64,000 nt of DNA, from contig JAPSLC010000021.1 in the NCBI GenBank assembly GCA_031181345.1, forward strand, positions 1 through 64,000, written 5' to 3'. Position numbers and translations under genes: made by a program. Positions 8,387-19,109 of this stretch are shown piece after piece; within the stretch, counting starts at the first letter, position 1, and the number at the start of each line of letters is the position of its first letter. The DNA is from Cupriavidus sp. Lineage in GTDB: Bacteria > Pseudomonadota > Gammaproteobacteria > Burkholderiales > Burkholderiaceae. The notes beneath the pieces are model-generated. The model searched no databases, was not told the origin of the DNA, and was given only the letters and a program-made list of their open reading frames with translations.

Positions 8387-10531
8387 TCAGTCGCGTTCCC
8401 CCATCGCCGGGTCGGACACCAGGTCCTTGCCCGTCTCGATGCGTCCGGCGAAACGGCGGCGGAAACTGCCTTGCTGGGTGGTCACCGTGAAGTCGTACCA
8501 ATTGCCCTGCGAGGCCACCGGCCAGTGCTGGTCCAGCTGTTTGCCGGCCGGGACCTCGAAGGTCCAGGGGCCGTCGTTGCGATAGGCGTTCGGCACCACG
8601 GTGAAGGTGCAGGCGCTGGTGCCGGCGTTGATCATCGTCAGGTAGACCGCCGCGTTGGCGATGTCGTAGCAGACGCGGATCTCCGGCGCGCTGGCACCCG
8701 CGGTGCCCAGCGTGCTGACGTCGCCGCGGAAGCCGCGATGAAAGCCGTTGGGCCCCAGCACAAAGAGGTCGTAGCGGCCTTCGTCGCTGGCGAACACCTC
8801 GTAGCGGCCGTCGAGCTGTTTGCCCGGCTCGACGGTGTAGCGGCGCGGCACGCGGTCCAGGTGAAGCCGGTCATAGACATGGAACACCGCGGCCGCTGTT
8901 CCGGTATTGCTGAACAGCAGCCACATCGCACGGCCGCTGGCATCCTCGCGGCCGCTGACGTGGAGTTCGTACGGCAGCGCGCGCGAAGGGCGCGTTCCGG
9001 TTGCCTGCGCGGGCAGCTGCTGCGCGGTCGTCGCGGGCAGCGGCACCTGCGGCAACTGCCCCTGCGCGGTGCGGATCGCGTCGGCGCTGGTCTTGTCGCG
9101 CGTCGGCAGCGTCGGCAGCGTCTCGGTATTCGGATTGACGAAGTTGAACGCGGAGACCAGGTCACCGGCGATCGCGCGGCGGTACGCGCTGATATTCGAC
9201 TCCATCACGCCGAAGCGTGCTTCGAGGAAGCGCAGCACCGACGTGTGGTCGAACACCTGCGAGTTGACCCAGCCGCCGCGGCTCCACGGCGATACCACGT
9301 ACATCGGCACGCGCGGGCCCGGACCATAGGGCTTGCCGTCGGTGTGATATTCGCCGTCGGTCGCCACCGTCGAGGCGCCGGCCAGCGTGCCGTTGTCGAA
9401 GGCCGGTGCGCAGGGCGGCGGCACGTGGTCGAAGAAGCCGTCGTTCTCGTCGAAGTTGATCAGCAGCACGGTGCGACTCCAGACCTCGGGATTGGCCGTC
9501 AGCGCGTTGAGCACCTCCTGCGTATACCAGGCGCCTTGCACCGGGCTCGACGGCCCGGGATGCTCGGAGTAGGTGGCCGGCGCTACGATCCACGAGACCT
9601 GCGGCAGCGTTCCCGCCGCGATATCGTCCTTCAGGGCCTGCAGAAAGCCGCCGTCGGGCATGGTATTGCCGATGCCCTTGATCAGCGGGCTGATCGACTC
9701 GTCCGCGGGCGTGTATGGCGGATACGGGCTGCCGTTTGGCTGATTGCCGCGCGCCGCGTTGGCGTCGCGGTATTGCTTGAAGCCGGCCAGCGGGTTGTCG
9801 GTGAAGTTGTCCGGCAGGTTCTGGTAGACCTTCCAGCTGACGCCGGCCGCCTGCAGCCGTTCCGGATAGGTGGTCCACCGATAGCTGATGCTGGTCGCAT
9901 CGAGCGAATCGCCGCGGTTGTCGATCACCGGACCGCCCAGCGCGCCGGTCGGATCGTTGGTGCCGGTCCAGTGGAACAGGCGGTTCGGGTTCGTGCCGCC
10001 GTGGAACGAGCAGTAGTACGCGTCGCAGATCGTGAAGGCGTTGGCCAGCGCGTACTGGAAATCGAGTTCGGCTTCGGTATAGAAGCCCATCGAATGGGGT
10101 TCCTTGTACGTGGGCCACTGGTTCATGCGGCCCAGGTCCCAGGCATCCTGCGCGTCCGGATAGCTGTGCGGCGTGCCGCTGACACGCTGCGCGTTGCCGG
10201 CGCTGCTGTCCAGGTGGTAAGGCAGCACGATGCGGCTGACGCCGTTCTCGGTGTAGGTCTGCTCGAAGACGTTGCGCCGGCCGGCCAGCGGAATCGGAAA
10301 GCGGTCGCCAAAGCCGCGCACGCCCTTCATGGTCCCGAAGTAGTTGTCGAACGAACGGTTCTCCTGCATCAGGATCACGACGTGCTCGACATCGCGGATG
10401 GTGCCGGTGGCGTTATTGGCGGGGATGGCGAGCGCCCGGCGAATTGCCGGGGGAAAGGCGGCGAGCGTGGCGGCAGCGGCGGCGCCGGTGCTGGCGAGCT
10501 TCAGGAATTGACGACGGCTGTTCGATGGCAT
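8387..10531 (-). CDS. Phosphocholine-type phospholipase C, Tat-exported (copy 1)
   Basis: A 714-residue enzyme of the bacterial phosphocholine-preferring phospholipase C / acid phosphatase superfamily. The N-terminal SRRQFLK motif with a hydrophobic stretch indicates Tat export. The catalytic part begins with VEHVVILMQENRSFDNYFG (metal/nucleophile region) and contains NFDENDGFFDHVPPP in the middle. Two C-terminal DUF756-type beta modules follow (about residues 510-600 and 610-700). It would cleave phosphatidylcholine or sphingomyelin outside the cytoplasm, possibly to obtain phosphate or choline. It is divergent from, and closely related to, the enzyme at 11057. Confidence 0.95.
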   Translation of the reverse strand: MPSNSRRQFLKLASTGAAAAATLAAFPPAIRRALAIPANNATGTIRDVEHVVILMQENRSFDNYFGTMKGVRGFGDRFPIPLAGRRNVFEQTYTENGVSRIVLPYHLDSSAGNAQRVSGTPHSYPDAQDAWDLGRMNQWPTYKEPHSMGFYTEAELDFQYALANAFTICDAYYCSFHGGTNPNRLFHWTGTNDPTGALGGPVIDNRGDSLDATSISYRWTTYPERLQAAGVSWKVYQNLPDNFTDNPLAGFKQYRDANAARGNQPNGSPYPPYTPADESISPLIKGIGNTMPDGGFLQALKDDIAAGTLPQVSWIVAPATYSEHPGPSSPVQGAWYTQEVLNALTANPEVWSRTVLLINFDENDGFFDHVPPPCAPAFDNGTLAGASTVATDGEYHTDGKPYGPGPRVPMYVVSPWSRGGWVNSQVFDHTSVLRFLEARFGVMESNISAYRRAIAGDLVSAFNFVNPNTETLPTLPTRDKTSADAIRTAQGQLPQVPLPATTAQQLPAQATGTRPSRALPYELHVSGREDASGRAMWLLFSNTGTAAAVFHVYDRLHLDRVPRRYTVEPGKQLDGRYEVFASDEGRYDLFVLGPNGFHRGFRGDVSTLGTAGASAPEIRVCYDIANAAVYLTMINAGTSACTFTVVPNAYRNDGPWTFEVPAGKQLDQHWPVASQGNWYDFTVTTQQGSFRRRFAGRIETGKDLVSDPAMGERD

Positions 10532-10824
10532 GGCGAAAGGCGGCTGGGATGGCGGGATGGTACCGGCAGGGCGGCGATCGGGAAACCATTGGCGCCGGTG
10601 CGCCCGCGGCAGCGGGGCACCGGATAGCCGAAGCCGGCACCGTACCGAACAGCGATGTCAGCGCCATGACGTCGCGATGACAACGACCGCTTTGCAACAG
10701 GGCAAGCGATCGACATCGGGTCACAGTGTCGTCATGCATACGCACTAGGCTGGCGGGATTTTCGGAACGGATCGCGCATCGATCCGGAACTCTTCCTCTT
10801 TCTCCCACGCCAGCGAAGGTCCCA

Positions 10825-10974
10825 ATGCAAGCCCTGAGAATGACGAGAGCGCTGTTGGCCATTCTTCTGACCACCGCCGTGCTGACCGCCTGCGGCGGCG
10901 GCGACGACGACAAGCCGGGCGAAACGCCCAAGCCGCCAGAGACGCCGAAGCCGGAACTGCGCTGCGCACCCTGA
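10825..10974 (+). CDS. Very small predicted lipoprotein
   Basis: A 49-residue product from ATG 10825, preceded by GAAGG. It has a short basic N-terminus, a hydrophobic stretch, and the lipobox VLTAC followed by GGGDDDK. The mature part is Pro/Lys-rich with two KPPETPKP-like units. After processing only about 28 residues remain, anchored by lipid. It lies 82 bases before the second phospholipase C gene in the same direction and could be cotranscribed with it. Its role is unknown; it resembles the small ACGGG lipoproteins common in Burkholderiales. Confidence 0.6.
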   Translation: MQALRMTRALLAILLTTAVLTACGGGDDDKPGETPKPPETPKPELRCAP

Positions 10975-11056
10975 GCACGCCGAGCGCCATCGGAACCCCC
11001 GCATCTCGCACGACCCAGCCCTCCGACTCCGACTCCGACCACGACAACAAACACCA

Positions 11057-13291
11057 ATGACCTCCCGCCGCAGATTCCTGCAGGCGACCGCGGCTGCCGG
11101 CTTTTCGGCCGCCGCGCTGGCCGCCTTTCCGCCGAGCATTCGCCGCGCGCTGGCCATCCCGGCCAACAATGCCACCGGCACCATCATGGACGTGCAGCAC
11201 GTGGTGATCCTGATGCAGGAGAATCGCTCGTTCGACCACTACTTCGGCACGCTGAGCGGCGTGCGCGGATTCGGCGATCGCATCACGATCCCGATGCCCA
11301 ACGGCCGCAAGGTCTGGCAGCAGGAGCGGGCCAACGGCACGGTGATCACGCCCTACCATCTGGACGGCACCGCCAACAACGCGCAGCGCGTCGCCGGCAC
11401 GCCGCACTCGTGGAAGGACAGTCAGGAAGCGTGGGATCACGGCCGCATGTCGCGCTGGCCCGTCGCCAAGACCGACACGTCGATGGGCTATTACAAGGAA
11501 CAGGAGATCCCGTTCCAGTTTGCGCTCGCCAATGCCTTCACCATCTGCGATGCGTACCACTGCTCGATGCATACCGGCACCGACGCGAACCGGTCTTTCT
11601 TCCTGACCGGCACCAACGGCCCGGTGCCGCAGAACGTCGCCTTCGTCAACAACGAGTGGGATGCGATCAACGGCATCCCGTCGGACGCGAACATCGGCTA
11701 CACGTGGAAAACCTATGCCGAGCGGCTGGAAGAGGCCGGCATCAGCTGGATCAGCTACCAGAACATGCCGGACGAGTGGGGCGACAATATGCTCGGCGCC
11801 TTCCAGACGTTCCGCCGCGCCAATCTGGCATCCGGGTTTCCGGTGTCGAGCGGCGGGGCACCCGGCGCGCCGTACAACAACACGGGCCAGCCGCTGCCGT
11901 ATCACGCCTATGATCCGGCGACGGACAACGCCGGCAATCCGCTCTACAAAGGCGTCGCCAACACGCTGCCCGGAACACAACCGGACCAGTATCTCGATGC
12001 CTTCAAGCGCGACGTGCGCGAAGGCAAGCTGCCGCAGGTGTCGTGGATCAACGCGCCGTCGATCTACTGCGAGCATCCGGGGCCGTCGAGCCCGGTGCAG
12101 GGCTCGTGGTTCCTGCAGGAAGTCCTCGATGCGTTGACCGCCAACCCCGAGGTCTGGAGCCGGACGGTACTGATCGTCAATTTCGACGAGAACGACGGCT
12201 ACTTCGATCATGTGCCTTCGCCGTCGGCGCCGTCGCGCAATCCCGATAACACGCTCGCCGGCAAGACCACGCTGAGCGAGGAGGAGCTGGCGCCGGAGTA
12301 TTTCACACAGCCGCCGCCGCAGGGCAGCACCAGCCAGCCGGCGCCGGATGGGCGGGTCTACGGGCCGGGACCGCGTGTTCCGCTTTATGTGATCTCGCCA
12401 TGGAGCCGTGGCGGCTGGGTCAATTCGCAGGTGTTCGACCACACTTCGGTGCTGCGTTTTATCGAGGCCCGCTTCGGTGTGCAGGAGCCGAACATCAGCC
12501 CGTTCCGGCGCGCCGTTTGCGGCGACCTGACCAGCGCCTTCAACTTCAAGACGCCCAATACCGAAGCGCTGCCGACGCTGGCAGGCCGCACCACGCGCGA
12601 TGCGGCCGACGCGCTGCGCGCCGCGCAGCAGCGGCTGCCGGCCGTGCCGGTGCCGCGCAACATGGCGCTGCCGCTGCAGGCGCCGGGCACGCGTCCGTCC
12701 CGTGCGCTCCCGTACGAGCTGCATACCAGCGCGCGCTGCCACGCGTCGGGCCAGGTCGAACTGCTGTTCTCGAATACCGGCACGCAGGCCGCCGTGTTCC
12801 ATGTCTACGACGGCCACAAGCTGGACCGCATTCCGCGCCGCTATATGGTCGAGGCCGGCAAGACGCTGTCCGATACCTGGAACGCAGCGTCCGACAATTT
12901 CGGCCGCTACGATTTGTGGGTGCTGGGTCCGAACGGCTATCACCGGCACTTCAAGGGCGATCTGAACCGGCTCGGCGGTACCCAGCCGGCGCCGGAGATC
13001 CGCGTCTGCTACGACATCGCCAACGGTGACGTCTACGTGGACCTGCTCAATCCGGGCGCCGCCGCGTGCCAGTTCGCCATCGCGCCGCTGGCCTATCGCG
13101 GCGACGGCCCGTGGCAGGTCGACGTCGCCGCCGGCGGCACCGCCTCGCGGCACTGGTCGCTGGCCGACAGCGGCCAGTGGTACGACTTCGCGGTGACGTG
13201 CAGCAGCGATCCCGCCTTTTATCGCCGCTTTGCCGGCCGGGTGGAAACCGGGCGGCATACGGTCAGCGACCCGGCAATGGGCGAGGTCTGA
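11057..13291 (+). CDS. Phosphocholine-type phospholipase C, Tat-exported (copy 2)
   Basis: A 744-residue paralogue of the product of 8387-10531. The N-terminus TSRRRFLQ is a Tat motif. The segment IPANNATGTI just after the signal is identical in the two proteins, as is most of the HVVILMQENRSFD region. The central NFDENDGYFDHVPSP and the two C-terminal DUF756-type modules are kept. It carries an extra insertion near residues 260-300 and again near 400-425 relative to copy 1. Function as for copy 1; differing insertions suggest different lipid head-group preference (inference). Confidence 0.95.
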   Translation: MTSRRRFLQATAAAGFSAAALAAFPPSIRRALAIPANNATGTIMDVQHVVILMQENRSFDHYFGTLSGVRGFGDRITIPMPNGRKVWQQERANGTVITPYHLDGTANNAQRVAGTPHSWKDSQEAWDHGRMSRWPVAKTDTSMGYYKEQEIPFQFALANAFTICDAYHCSMHTGTDANRSFFLTGTNGPVPQNVAFVNNEWDAINGIPSDANIGYTWKTYAERLEEAGISWISYQNMPDEWGDNMLGAFQTFRRANLASGFPVSSGGAPGAPYNNTGQPLPYHAYDPATDNAGNPLYKGVANTLPGTQPDQYLDAFKRDVREGKLPQVSWINAPSIYCEHPGPSSPVQGSWFLQEVLDALTANPEVWSRTVLIVNFDENDGYFDHVPSPSAPSRNPDNTLAGKTTLSEEELAPEYFTQPPPQGSTSQPAPDGRVYGPGPRVPLYVISPWSRGGWVNSQVFDHTSVLRFIEARFGVQEPNISPFRRAVCGDLTSAFNFKTPNTEALPTLAGRTTRDAADALRAAQQRLPAVPVPRNMALPLQAPGTRPSRALPYELHTSARCHASGQVELLFSNTGTQAAVFHVYDGHKLDRIPRRYMVEAGKTLSDTWNAASDNFGRYDLWVLGPNGYHRHFKGDLNRLGGTQPAPEIRVCYDIANGDVYVDLLNPGAAACQFAIAPLAYRGDGPWQVDVAAGGTASRHWSLADSGQWYDFAVTCSSDPAFYRRFAGRVETGRHTVSDPAMGEV

Positions 13292-13319
13292 GGCGGCGTA
13301 CCGCGCCCGCCGCTGCCTG

Positions 13320-15210
<1,891 letters not shown>

Positions 15211-15983
15211 TGTTTCGGCCGCTGTCGTCGTCCCAGACCATGCCAAGCGCATGGACATGGCTGTGCGCGGGGCGTGCCAGCGCGACGCGATCCGCGGCGG
15301 GGTGACCGGTGTTATCCAGGTGGATCGGCTCGGTCGCATTGGGATTGATGCCCATCACGCCTTCGGCGGCCATGTCGACCAGGTTCGGCGCGGTGACCGA
15401 CCAGTTCCTGCTGTTGCGGTCGAAGCGGATCTGCGCCGATTCCACACCGGCAAACGAACCGACCAGGGGAGCGAGCGCCGCCATCGGTCCGCCCGCGGCG
15501 CCGCTGGCAATCGCGGTGATCGCATCACGCTGTGAGGCATCGGCGCGTTCGTCGACGATCACGCCGACCGACCAGTTGCCCTTGCCCATTTCCTCCGGTG
15601 TCGAGCCGAGCACGATGAAGCCGAGCCCATCGAGCGACACCTCGCCATAGCGGCCCTGCTCGATCTGGAAGCCCATGGCGAAGATGCAGTGCCCCTTGGT
15701 GGGCGGGACCGCCAGCTGTCCGGGCAGGCAGGGGCAGATGAAGTCGCAGTTGCAGGTCTCGTAATACTGACCCTCGATGTTCCAGTTGGGCGTGGCCATG
15801 GTTTGCCTCCTTGCCTTGCGTCCCCGACCGCACTCACGTGCCGCGGTGGATCGGGCGATACGCGGCATCTCTGGGCCGCGCGTACCGATTCACTGGAATA
15901 TAGGCGAGCGGGCGCCGGATGCTGGCAAGGTCGGCAAAGTCAGTGATGTTTGCCGGAGCGACGGCGGGCGGGGCGGGAGGTTT

Positions 15984-16009
15984 GGTGCCGCCGGCAATGC
16001 GGCGGCACC
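15984..16009. terminator. Inverted repeat, candidate terminator of the Bug gene at 16058
   Basis: Perfect 10-bp stem (GGTGCCGCCG / CGGCGGCACC) with a 6-base loop. It lies just past the 3' end of the minus-strand Bug gene and upstream of the DUF1326 gene. There is no T-run on either side, so rho-independent termination is uncertain. Confidence 0.4.
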
Positions 16010-16057
16010 AGGATCATGCAGGCGTTCGGGATACGCCCGGCGAAGCTGGGGCGCGTG

Positions 16058-17032
16058 TTATTCCACCGTCGCGCCGGATTCCTGCACGATGGTCTTCCAC
16101 TTCTTGTAGTCGGACTGGACCAGATCGGCAAACTGCTTCTGGGTCATCATCTTCGGCTCGGCGCCTTGCTCGTGAATCGCCTGGATCATCGCCGGCGTGG
16201 CGAGCTGCTTGTTCACCTCGGCGGCGAGCTTGTCCACCACGTCGCGCGGCGTCTTGGCCGGCGCGAAGATGCCATACCACGTGCTGACGTCCACCTGCTT
16301 GTAGCCGCTTTCGGCCAGCGTCGGCACATCCGGCAGCGAGGTGCTGCGCGTGGCCGAGGTCACGGCCAGCGCGCGCAGCTTGCCCGCCTTGATCTGCGCC
16401 ATGGCCGACGGCACCGAGGCCACCATCAGGTCGACGTTGCCCGCGATGGCATCCATCATCGCGGCGTTCGAACCCTTGTAGGGTACGTGCAGCAGCTTGA
16501 TGCCCGCCGCCTGGCTGAAGATTTCGGCGGCCAGGTGAATGGTGGTCCCGTTGCCCGGCGAGCCGTACTTGATCGAGCCGGGTGCGCGCTTGGCGGCGGC
16601 CACCACGTCGGCGATGTTCTTGAACGGCGAGTTGGCCGGCGCGACGATCATGATCGGGGTATAGGCGACGTGGGTCACTGCCACCAGATCCTTGGTCGGG
16701 TCGTACTTGACGGTCTTGTACAGCCACGGGGCCACGATCAGGTTGTCCTTCTGGCCCATCACCAGCTCATAGCCATTGGGCGTGGCCCGTACGGCTTCGG
16801 CGATGCCGATGGTGCCGCCGGCGCCCGGACGATTGTCCGGCACCACGGTCCATTTGGCGCTCTGGGTCAGCTGATTGGCGACGAGGCGGGACAGGATGTC
16901 GGTGCCGCCGCCCGGGGGGAAGGGAATCACCAGGCGAATCGGCTTGGCAGGCCAGGCAGCGGTGTCGGCCTGGACCGGTGCGACGGCGGCCATGCCGCAG
17001 GCCGCCAGAAGGGCGAGCAACGCCTTCTTCAT
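16058..17032 (-). CDS. Bug-family (TctC) tripartite tricarboxylate receptor
   Basis: A 324-residue periplasmic binding protein from ATG 17032, with AGGAGACA just upstream. A Sec signal peptide (MKKALLALLAACGMAAVAP...QA) is followed by KPIRLVIPFPPGGGTD and VVPDNRPGAGG, the family's ligand-loop motifs. The ligand is unknown. No transporter membrane genes are nearby. Confidence 0.95.
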   Translation of the reverse strand: MKKALLALLAACGMAAVAPVQADTAAWPAKPIRLVIPFPPGGGTDILSRLVANQLTQSAKWTVVPDNRPGAGGTIGIAEAVRATPNGYELVMGQKDNLIVAPWLYKTVKYDPTKDLVAVTHVAYTPIMIVAPANSPFKNIADVVAAAKRAPGSIKYGSPGNGTTIHLAAEIFSQAAGIKLLHVPYKGSNAAMMDAIAGNVDLMVASVPSAMAQIKAGKLRALAVTSATRSTSLPDVPTLAESGYKQVDVSTWYGIFAPAKTPRDVVDKLAAEVNKQLATPAMIQAIHEQGAEPKMMTQKQFADLVQSDYKKWKTIVQESGATVE

Positions 17033-17394
17033 TGTTTGTCTCCTGTTTTGGGATGTCCCGAACCAGTCGTTTTGCTGGCTTGTCGCGGCCGGATGGCGCC
17101 GGTCCCGCTGGGCTGGTGCAAGTCTAGAGGGCGGGAGTGGAGCGGGCGAAGTCATATTTTCAGAGACCAGATATGCGTTTTCAAAATAGCGGAGATTACC
17201 ACTAACGGGGATCGGGGCCTGCGCAGCGGCAGCGCGGGAGTCGATCGACGGCCTTTGACGGCGCCGTGAACGTGATCTGGTATCGCGGAGAGCAGCGCGC
17301 GGATGCGGAAGTGCAGGGCGCTCTCTATAGAGGTCACCGCTTGTTAAAACCGCGCCATTTCAAGCAAGCGTTGTAGCTCATCGGCTGGCAACTT
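17033..17394. other. Intergenic region upstream of two divergent genes
   Basis: This holds the ribosome site of the Bug gene and, around 17151-17190, an AT-richer patch with TATTTT (17155-17160) and AAAATA (17183-17188) as inverted 6-mers. I see no supported gene. The AT-rich patch is the best place for promoters of the flanking genes. Confidence 0.4.
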
Positions 17395-18285
17395 ATGCGG
17401 ACGTTGTTCCCCTTCGCAAGCCAGCTCCCCTTCCATATGAACCACTATCTCGACCACCCTGTTGCGGGCTATTCCGCTCGCTATCCCACGCGCTATCCCA
17501 CTCAGCTTTCCACCCGCTGTCCGGTAGCCGATTCCGCAGGACAGTCATCCAACAGCTATGCGATCCTGCGCCCGCGTCCCGAACCCATATGCCTCGGGGT
17601 AGCCGAACCCGGGCCCGCAGCCGACGGCGGTCGCGCCCCTGCGAACGCCCGCGACCACGATGCCTCATACAAGCTGGTGTTCTCGTTCCGCGAAGTCGTG
17701 CGCGACCTGATACACGGTTTCATCGGGCACCCCTGGTTGCGCTCGCTGGACTGGAATTCCCTTGAGCCGGTGCCGGGAAGCTATGTGTCGGACCGCCTGC
17801 GTTACGGCATCAACGATGTGGTTTGGCGAATCGGCGTCGCCGGCCAGGACCAGCCGCTCTACTTGCTGATCGAATTTCAAAGCCGCGTCGACGCCGACAT
17901 GGCGGCACGCATGCTGGCCTATGTCGGCATGTTCTACCGCGATGAGAGTCGGCGACGTGACCGTCGACGTGGCCGCCGGAGCGGTCCACGGTATCCGGCG
18001 GTGCTGCCGATCGTGCTCTACAACGGCAGCCGACCATGGCGAGCGAATACGGAAATTGCGACGATGATTTCGCCTCTGCCGCAGTCCATGGCGAGCCACC
18101 AGCCGCGCCTGAACTATTGCCTGATCGACCGTACCCGCTACACGGATTCGCAATTGGCGGGGATGCGGAATCTGGTGGCAGTGCTGATGCGATTTGAACG
18201 GGCCGAAAACATCGAGGCGATGTTGGAACCATTGCGGCTGGCCAGGGAGTTGACGGCACACAATGCGCCCTCGATCAGGCAATGA
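17395..18285 (+). pseudogene. Rpn-family PD-(D/E)XK nuclease, N-terminal part, probably frameshifted
   Basis: A 296-residue product. Residues ~85-290 match the Rpn / putative transposase (YhgA-like) family: HDASYKLVFSFREVVRDL, then the nuclease residues in YGINDVVW and LIEFQSRVD. Rpn proteins are RecA-independent recombination-promoting nucleases. The first ~80 residues are atypical and Pro/Arg-rich. Relatives continue from this domain into a DUF4351-like helical tail; here the frame ends first, and the tail lies in the next frame from 18282. A one- or two-base indel near 18255-18280 would join them. The alternative is two coupled genes (ATGA overlap). Confidence 0.7.
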
Positions 18286-18614
18286 CCGCGTGGTTCGCTG
18301 CCCTGACCCCGAATGCTTTGCATTTAACCGAAGTACATAACCTGATGGAGCTGGAAATGGAAATGTCGGCACGATTCGACCGGTGGGCGCGGCAGTATAC
18401 GAAGCAAGGGGTCGAGCAGGGGATCAAGCAGGGGATCGAGAAGGGGGTTCACATCGGCAAGGCCGAATCCCTGCAAAAGCTCCTGCGGCATCGATTCGGC
18501 CCATTGTCCTCACACGTTATCGCCAAGCTGGACGCCGCTTCAACGGATCAGCTGGAGGCCTGGCAGGACAGGGCCCTGGAGGCGCAGTGCCTGGATGACG
18601 TGTTTCGCCCGTGA
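18282..18614 (+). CDS. Rpn C-terminal (DUF4351-like) module, copy 1
   Basis: A 110-residue frame overlapping the preceding stop by four bases. It begins ALTPNALHLTEVHNL, then a helical segment with QGVEQGIKQGIEKGV, and ends with LQKLLRHRFGPL...LEAWQDRALEAQ. Those are the features of the C-terminal tail of Rpn-family proteins. It may be the detached 3' part of the Rpn gene, or a separate protein translated by coupling. The DUF4351-like tail is thought to be helical; no catalytic residues are present. Confidence 0.6.
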   Translation: MTAWFAALTPNALHLTEVHNLMELEMEMSARFDRWARQYTKQGVEQGIKQGIEKGVHIGKAESLQKLLRHRFGPLSSHVIAKLDAASTDQLEAWQDRALEAQCLDDVFRP

Positions 18615-18617
18615 CGC

Positions 18618-18986
18618 TTGCAATGGCGGACCCCGATGGCTTTGCATCTAACGGAGGTACATAACTTGAAGGAGCGGAAAATGGAAATGACGGCACGATT
18701 TCACCGGTGGGCGCGGCAGTATGCGGAGAAGGAGATCGAGAAGGGAATCGAGAAGGGAATCGAGAAGGGAATCGAGAAGGGAATCGAGAAGGGAATCGAG
18801 AAGGGAATCGAGAAGGGGATTCATATCGGCAACGCCGTATCCCTGCAAAAGCTCCTGCAACATCGATTCGGCCCATTGTCCACACATATTCTCGCCAAGC
18901 TGGACGCCGCTTCCACGGCTCAACTGGAGGCCTGGCAGGACAGAGCCCTGGCGGCGCAGTGCCTGGACGACGTGTTTCGGCCGTGA
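18618..18986 (+). CDS. Duplicated Rpn C-terminal module with expanded EKGI repeat
   Basis: A 122-residue frame (an internal ATG at 18636 is also possible) that repeats the preceding module almost word for word: MALHLTEVHNL, RWARQYAEK, LQKLLQHRFGPLS, AQLEAWQDRALAAQCLDD. The linker is expanded to seven IEKG units encoded by a 12-bp tandem repeat. It is a tandem partial gene duplication. Whether it is translated is unknown; no good ribosome site is visible. Confidence 0.5.
   Translation: MQWRTPMALHLTEVHNLKERKMEMTARFHRWARQYAEKEIEKGIEKGIEKGIEKGIEKGIEKGIEKGIHIGNAVSLQKLLQHRFGPLSTHILAKLDAASTAQLEAWQDRALAAQCLDDVFRP
18732..18815 (+). repeat. 12-bp tandem repeat, seven units
   Basis: Unit GGAATCGAGAAG repeated six times without change after one variant first unit (GAGATCGAGAAG). 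It encodes (G/E)IEK in frame, so unit gain or loss changes the length of a helical linker without shifting frame. Confidence 0.97.
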
Positions 18987-19042
18987 CGCATGCAATGCAG
19001 GTAAGACGGGCCTAGTAGGATGATGTAGCCCACCGGCTCCGC

Positions 19043-19068
19043 CCGGCCTCGCGTTCACCCGAGGCCGG
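19043..19068. terminator. Inverted repeat between convergent genes
   Basis: 9-bp perfect stem CCGGCCTCG / CGAGGCCGG with an 8-base loop. It lies between the Rpn-module gene and the convergent tannase-type gene. There is no T-run. It could end transcription from either side. Confidence 0.4.
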
Positions 19069-19109
19069 ATCTTCCACGCGCGAAGCCGTGCAGAACCGAC
19101 GCGCTAATA

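Noticed and set aside
8294..10627. A 777-codon plus-strand frame opposite phospholipase C copy 1
   Set aside because: Same composition artefact; the minus-strand protein has all phospholipase motifs and a Tat signal.
18732..18815. Regular repeats considered as a CRISPR array
   Set aside because: Units are contiguous 12-mers without spacers and encode an in-frame helical linker; no cas genes are present.
17395..18986. Rpn locus considered as an insertion sequence because the family is sometimes called transposase
   Set aside because: No terminal inverted repeats or target-site duplications are visible, and Rpn proteins are nucleases rather than classical transposases.
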